Shown here piece by piece: positions 62,796 to 64,000 of a stretch of 64,000 nucleotides of DNA. The notes under the pieces are model-generated. The model was not told the DNA's origin. It ran no database searches and saw nothing but the letters and a program-made list of their open reading frames with translations. The position numbers and the translations under genes were made by a program. The stretch is from an uncultured Saprospiraceae bacterium. GTDB lineage: Bacteria > Bacteroidota > Bacteroidia > Chitinophagales > Saprospiraceae. The stretch covers positions 1-64,000 of the forward strand of contig CAJQRD010000003.1 in assembly GCA_905480605.1 (NCBI GenBank). Direction: 5' to 3'. The first letter of the stretch is position 1, and every line of letters begins with the position of its first letter.

Positions 62796-62843
62796 TATAT
62801 TTGAGAGCCACTTTAATGGATCTTTGTACCAAACAGATATAAA

Positions 62844-63293
62844 ATGAATTTACTAGATCCTATTTCAAGTATAATGACTTCCAATGTCATCAGTCTACAG
62901 CCCAATTCAAGTATTGCAGATGCTGCAGAGATATTTAAGGCAAAAAGAATAAACCATATTCCAATTGTAGACAATGACCAATTGCTTGGTATCGTAAGTA
63001 AATCAGATTATTTATTTTTTAGAAGAGGGTTCCTAAATGATAAAAACGATGAACGTGTTGAAGAAATTCGTATCAGCAATTACGAAGTGCAAGATATTAT
63101 GACACAAGGTATTGCCACAATTGAACCCAATGAAAAAATAAATGTTGCACTTGAAATTTTTAAAGAAAACCTATTTCATGCGATTCCTATTGTCGAAGAT
63201 GGCAAATTAAAAGGAATAGTGACAACATTTGATATAATTTTTAACCTAGCAGAAAGCAATGGTGCCGTTGCTGAATATAGTATCAAAAAGTGA
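62844..63293 (+). CDS. CBS-pair domain protein
   Basis: A 149-residue tandem CBS protein (ISSIMTSNVISLQPNSSI, INHIPIVDNDQLLGIVSKSDYLFF, QDIMTQGIATIEPNEKIN, FHAIPIVEDGKLKGIVTTFDIIFNL). Unlike the other copies it has a longer loop between the two CBS units. Its stop codon overlaps the GTG start of the next gene. Confidence 0.92.
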   Translation: MNLLDPISSIMTSNVISLQPNSSIADAAEIFKAKRINHIPIVDNDQLLGIVSKSDYLFFRRGFLNDKNDERVEEIRISNYEVQDIMTQGIATIEPNEKINVALEIFKENLFHAIPIVEDGKLKGIVTTFDIIFNLAESNGAVAEYSIKK

Positions 63294-64000
63294 TCGAAAC
63301 TAAGACATTAAAAATATATGGAACAGAATCTCAGGGGCAACTTTTTATAGAATCACTTATTCATAAGTACTTCGAAAAGGCTGAGCTTAATTATAAGATT
63401 GAAAAAATCAATGATTTATCGTTATTCATTGATTTAAAATTGGAATCTATTCCCTCAATTCAACTGGATGATGGTACAATTTATCCAATTAAAGATGGTA
63501 ATTATTTCAAACAAAATCTTAGAAAGGCTTTAAGTGAAATATTACAAAAAGATAATTTTGGACAATTGAAAAAAATTGTTGTCCCATTTGACTTTTCAGA
63601 GTCATCTATTAACGCTTTTATGTATGCGCATCGATTGGCCACAAGCATTGATGCCGTTACTCAAGTTTCACACATAGATACAGCTGCTGGTAAAAATAAA
63701 GACAAATTCAATAACTTCATTTCTCAGGTTGATATAGATTGGAACAGTGATATTCTCGAAGCATCATTGATTAAAAAACAATACCTACTGGGACCAATCA
63801 AGGAAACACTTATTAAATCTGTACTGTCATCAAATCCACACCTATTGGTAATTGGCAATAGGGGAAATTCAAAAACCCTAAACCATATTGGATCTACTGC
63901 CACTTTAATTCTTAAAGAGCTTAATACAAGAGTTTTAATTATACCTGAAAATGCAAAGTTCACCAGGCTTAAAAACATCGTATTTCCATATCAAAACGAA
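63290..64000 (+). CDS. Universal stress protein with N-terminal thioredoxin-like domain (partial)
   Basis: A GTG at 63290, overlapping the stop of the CBS gene, opens a frame that runs past the window end (237 residues visible). Residues 1-85 (KIYGTESQGQLFIESLIHKYF, SIPSIQLDDGTIYPI) have the same thioredoxin-like module without CxxC as the product at 40239. From about residue 97 a UspA domain follows (IVVPFDFSESSINAFMYA, GNRGNSKTLNHIGSTATLIL). The second UspA domain starts just at the edge (LKNIVFPYQNE). Confidence 0.85.
   Translation, partial: MIETKTLKIYGTESQGQLFIESLIHKYFEKAELNYKIEKINDLSLFIDLKLESIPSIQLDDGTIYPIKDGNYFKQNLRKALSEILQKDNFGQLKKIVVPFDFSESSINAFMYAHRLATSIDAVTQVSHIDTAAGKNKDKFNNFISQVDIDWNSDILEASLIKKQYLLGPIKETLIKSVLSSNPHLLVIGNRGNSKTLNHIGSTATLILKELNTRVLIIPENAKFTRLKNIVFPYQNE

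Overview
The window is AT-rich chromosomal DNA of a Bacteroidota bacterium, probably Saprospiria- or Cytophagia-like. Evidence: promoters with the TAnnTTTG element of this phylum, weak Shine-Dalgarno signals, a subtilase with a type IX secretion C-terminal sorting domain, a DUF6089-type barrel protein, and a CcoN-CcoO fused cbb3 oxidase. It is not a plasmid or phage: there are no transposases, integrases or CRISPR arrays.

First half (1-30.9 kb), mostly housekeeping: tRNA-Pro and tRNA-Ser; a DUF6089 barrel, YjbQ-type protein and LysE exporter; two C-terminal processing proteases plus a tricorn-like protease; OmpA-type envelope proteins; uvrB; a FadL-like protein; tsaB; two small ArsR-type regulators; lspA with a DksA/TraR-like gene; the secreted subtilase; a CPBP protease; a PcrA/UvrD helicase; and a sodium/solute symporter. 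Between them lie a decayed lipoprotein gene (26.2-26.8 kb), a GC-rich repeat patch (11.0-11.1 kb) and short AT heptamer arrays.

Second half (31-64 kb), a dense stress and low-oxygen island: seven universal stress proteins (the last cut by the window end), four CBS-pair proteins, Hsp20, a ribosome hibernation factor, thioredoxin, flavodoxin, a UbiB-type kinase, cardiolipin synthase, a DinD-like protein and several unrecognised small helical proteins. It also holds a complete cbb3 oxidase module (ccoS, ccoNO, ccoQ, ccoP, ccoG, ccoH, a SafE-like protein, ccoI) and oxygen-independent hemN. Two regulators sit inside it: a histidine kinase whose PAS domain matches the FixL heme-oxygen sensor, including the heme His and the distal Arg 20 residues later, and a single protein joining a receiver domain to a CRP/FNR domain, so FixJ and FixK in one chain.

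The main discovery is a cis-regulatory code that ties this island together. Upstream of nearly every transcription unit there are two copies of TGA-N6-TCA whose centres are 22 bp apart, and a TAnnTTTG-like -7 element begins 29.5 bp past the centre of the proximal copy. I found it at nine intergenic regions, some acting in both directions. I infer a FixL / FixJ-K-fusion hypoxia regulon that couples high-affinity respiration and anaerobic haem synthesis to USP/CBS/hibernation dormancy functions. It also predicts a 33-residue membrane protein ahead of ccoI and a corrected start for one USP. A gene-free gap at 43.8-44.75 kb contains a possible structured RNA and a frameshifted gene remnant.
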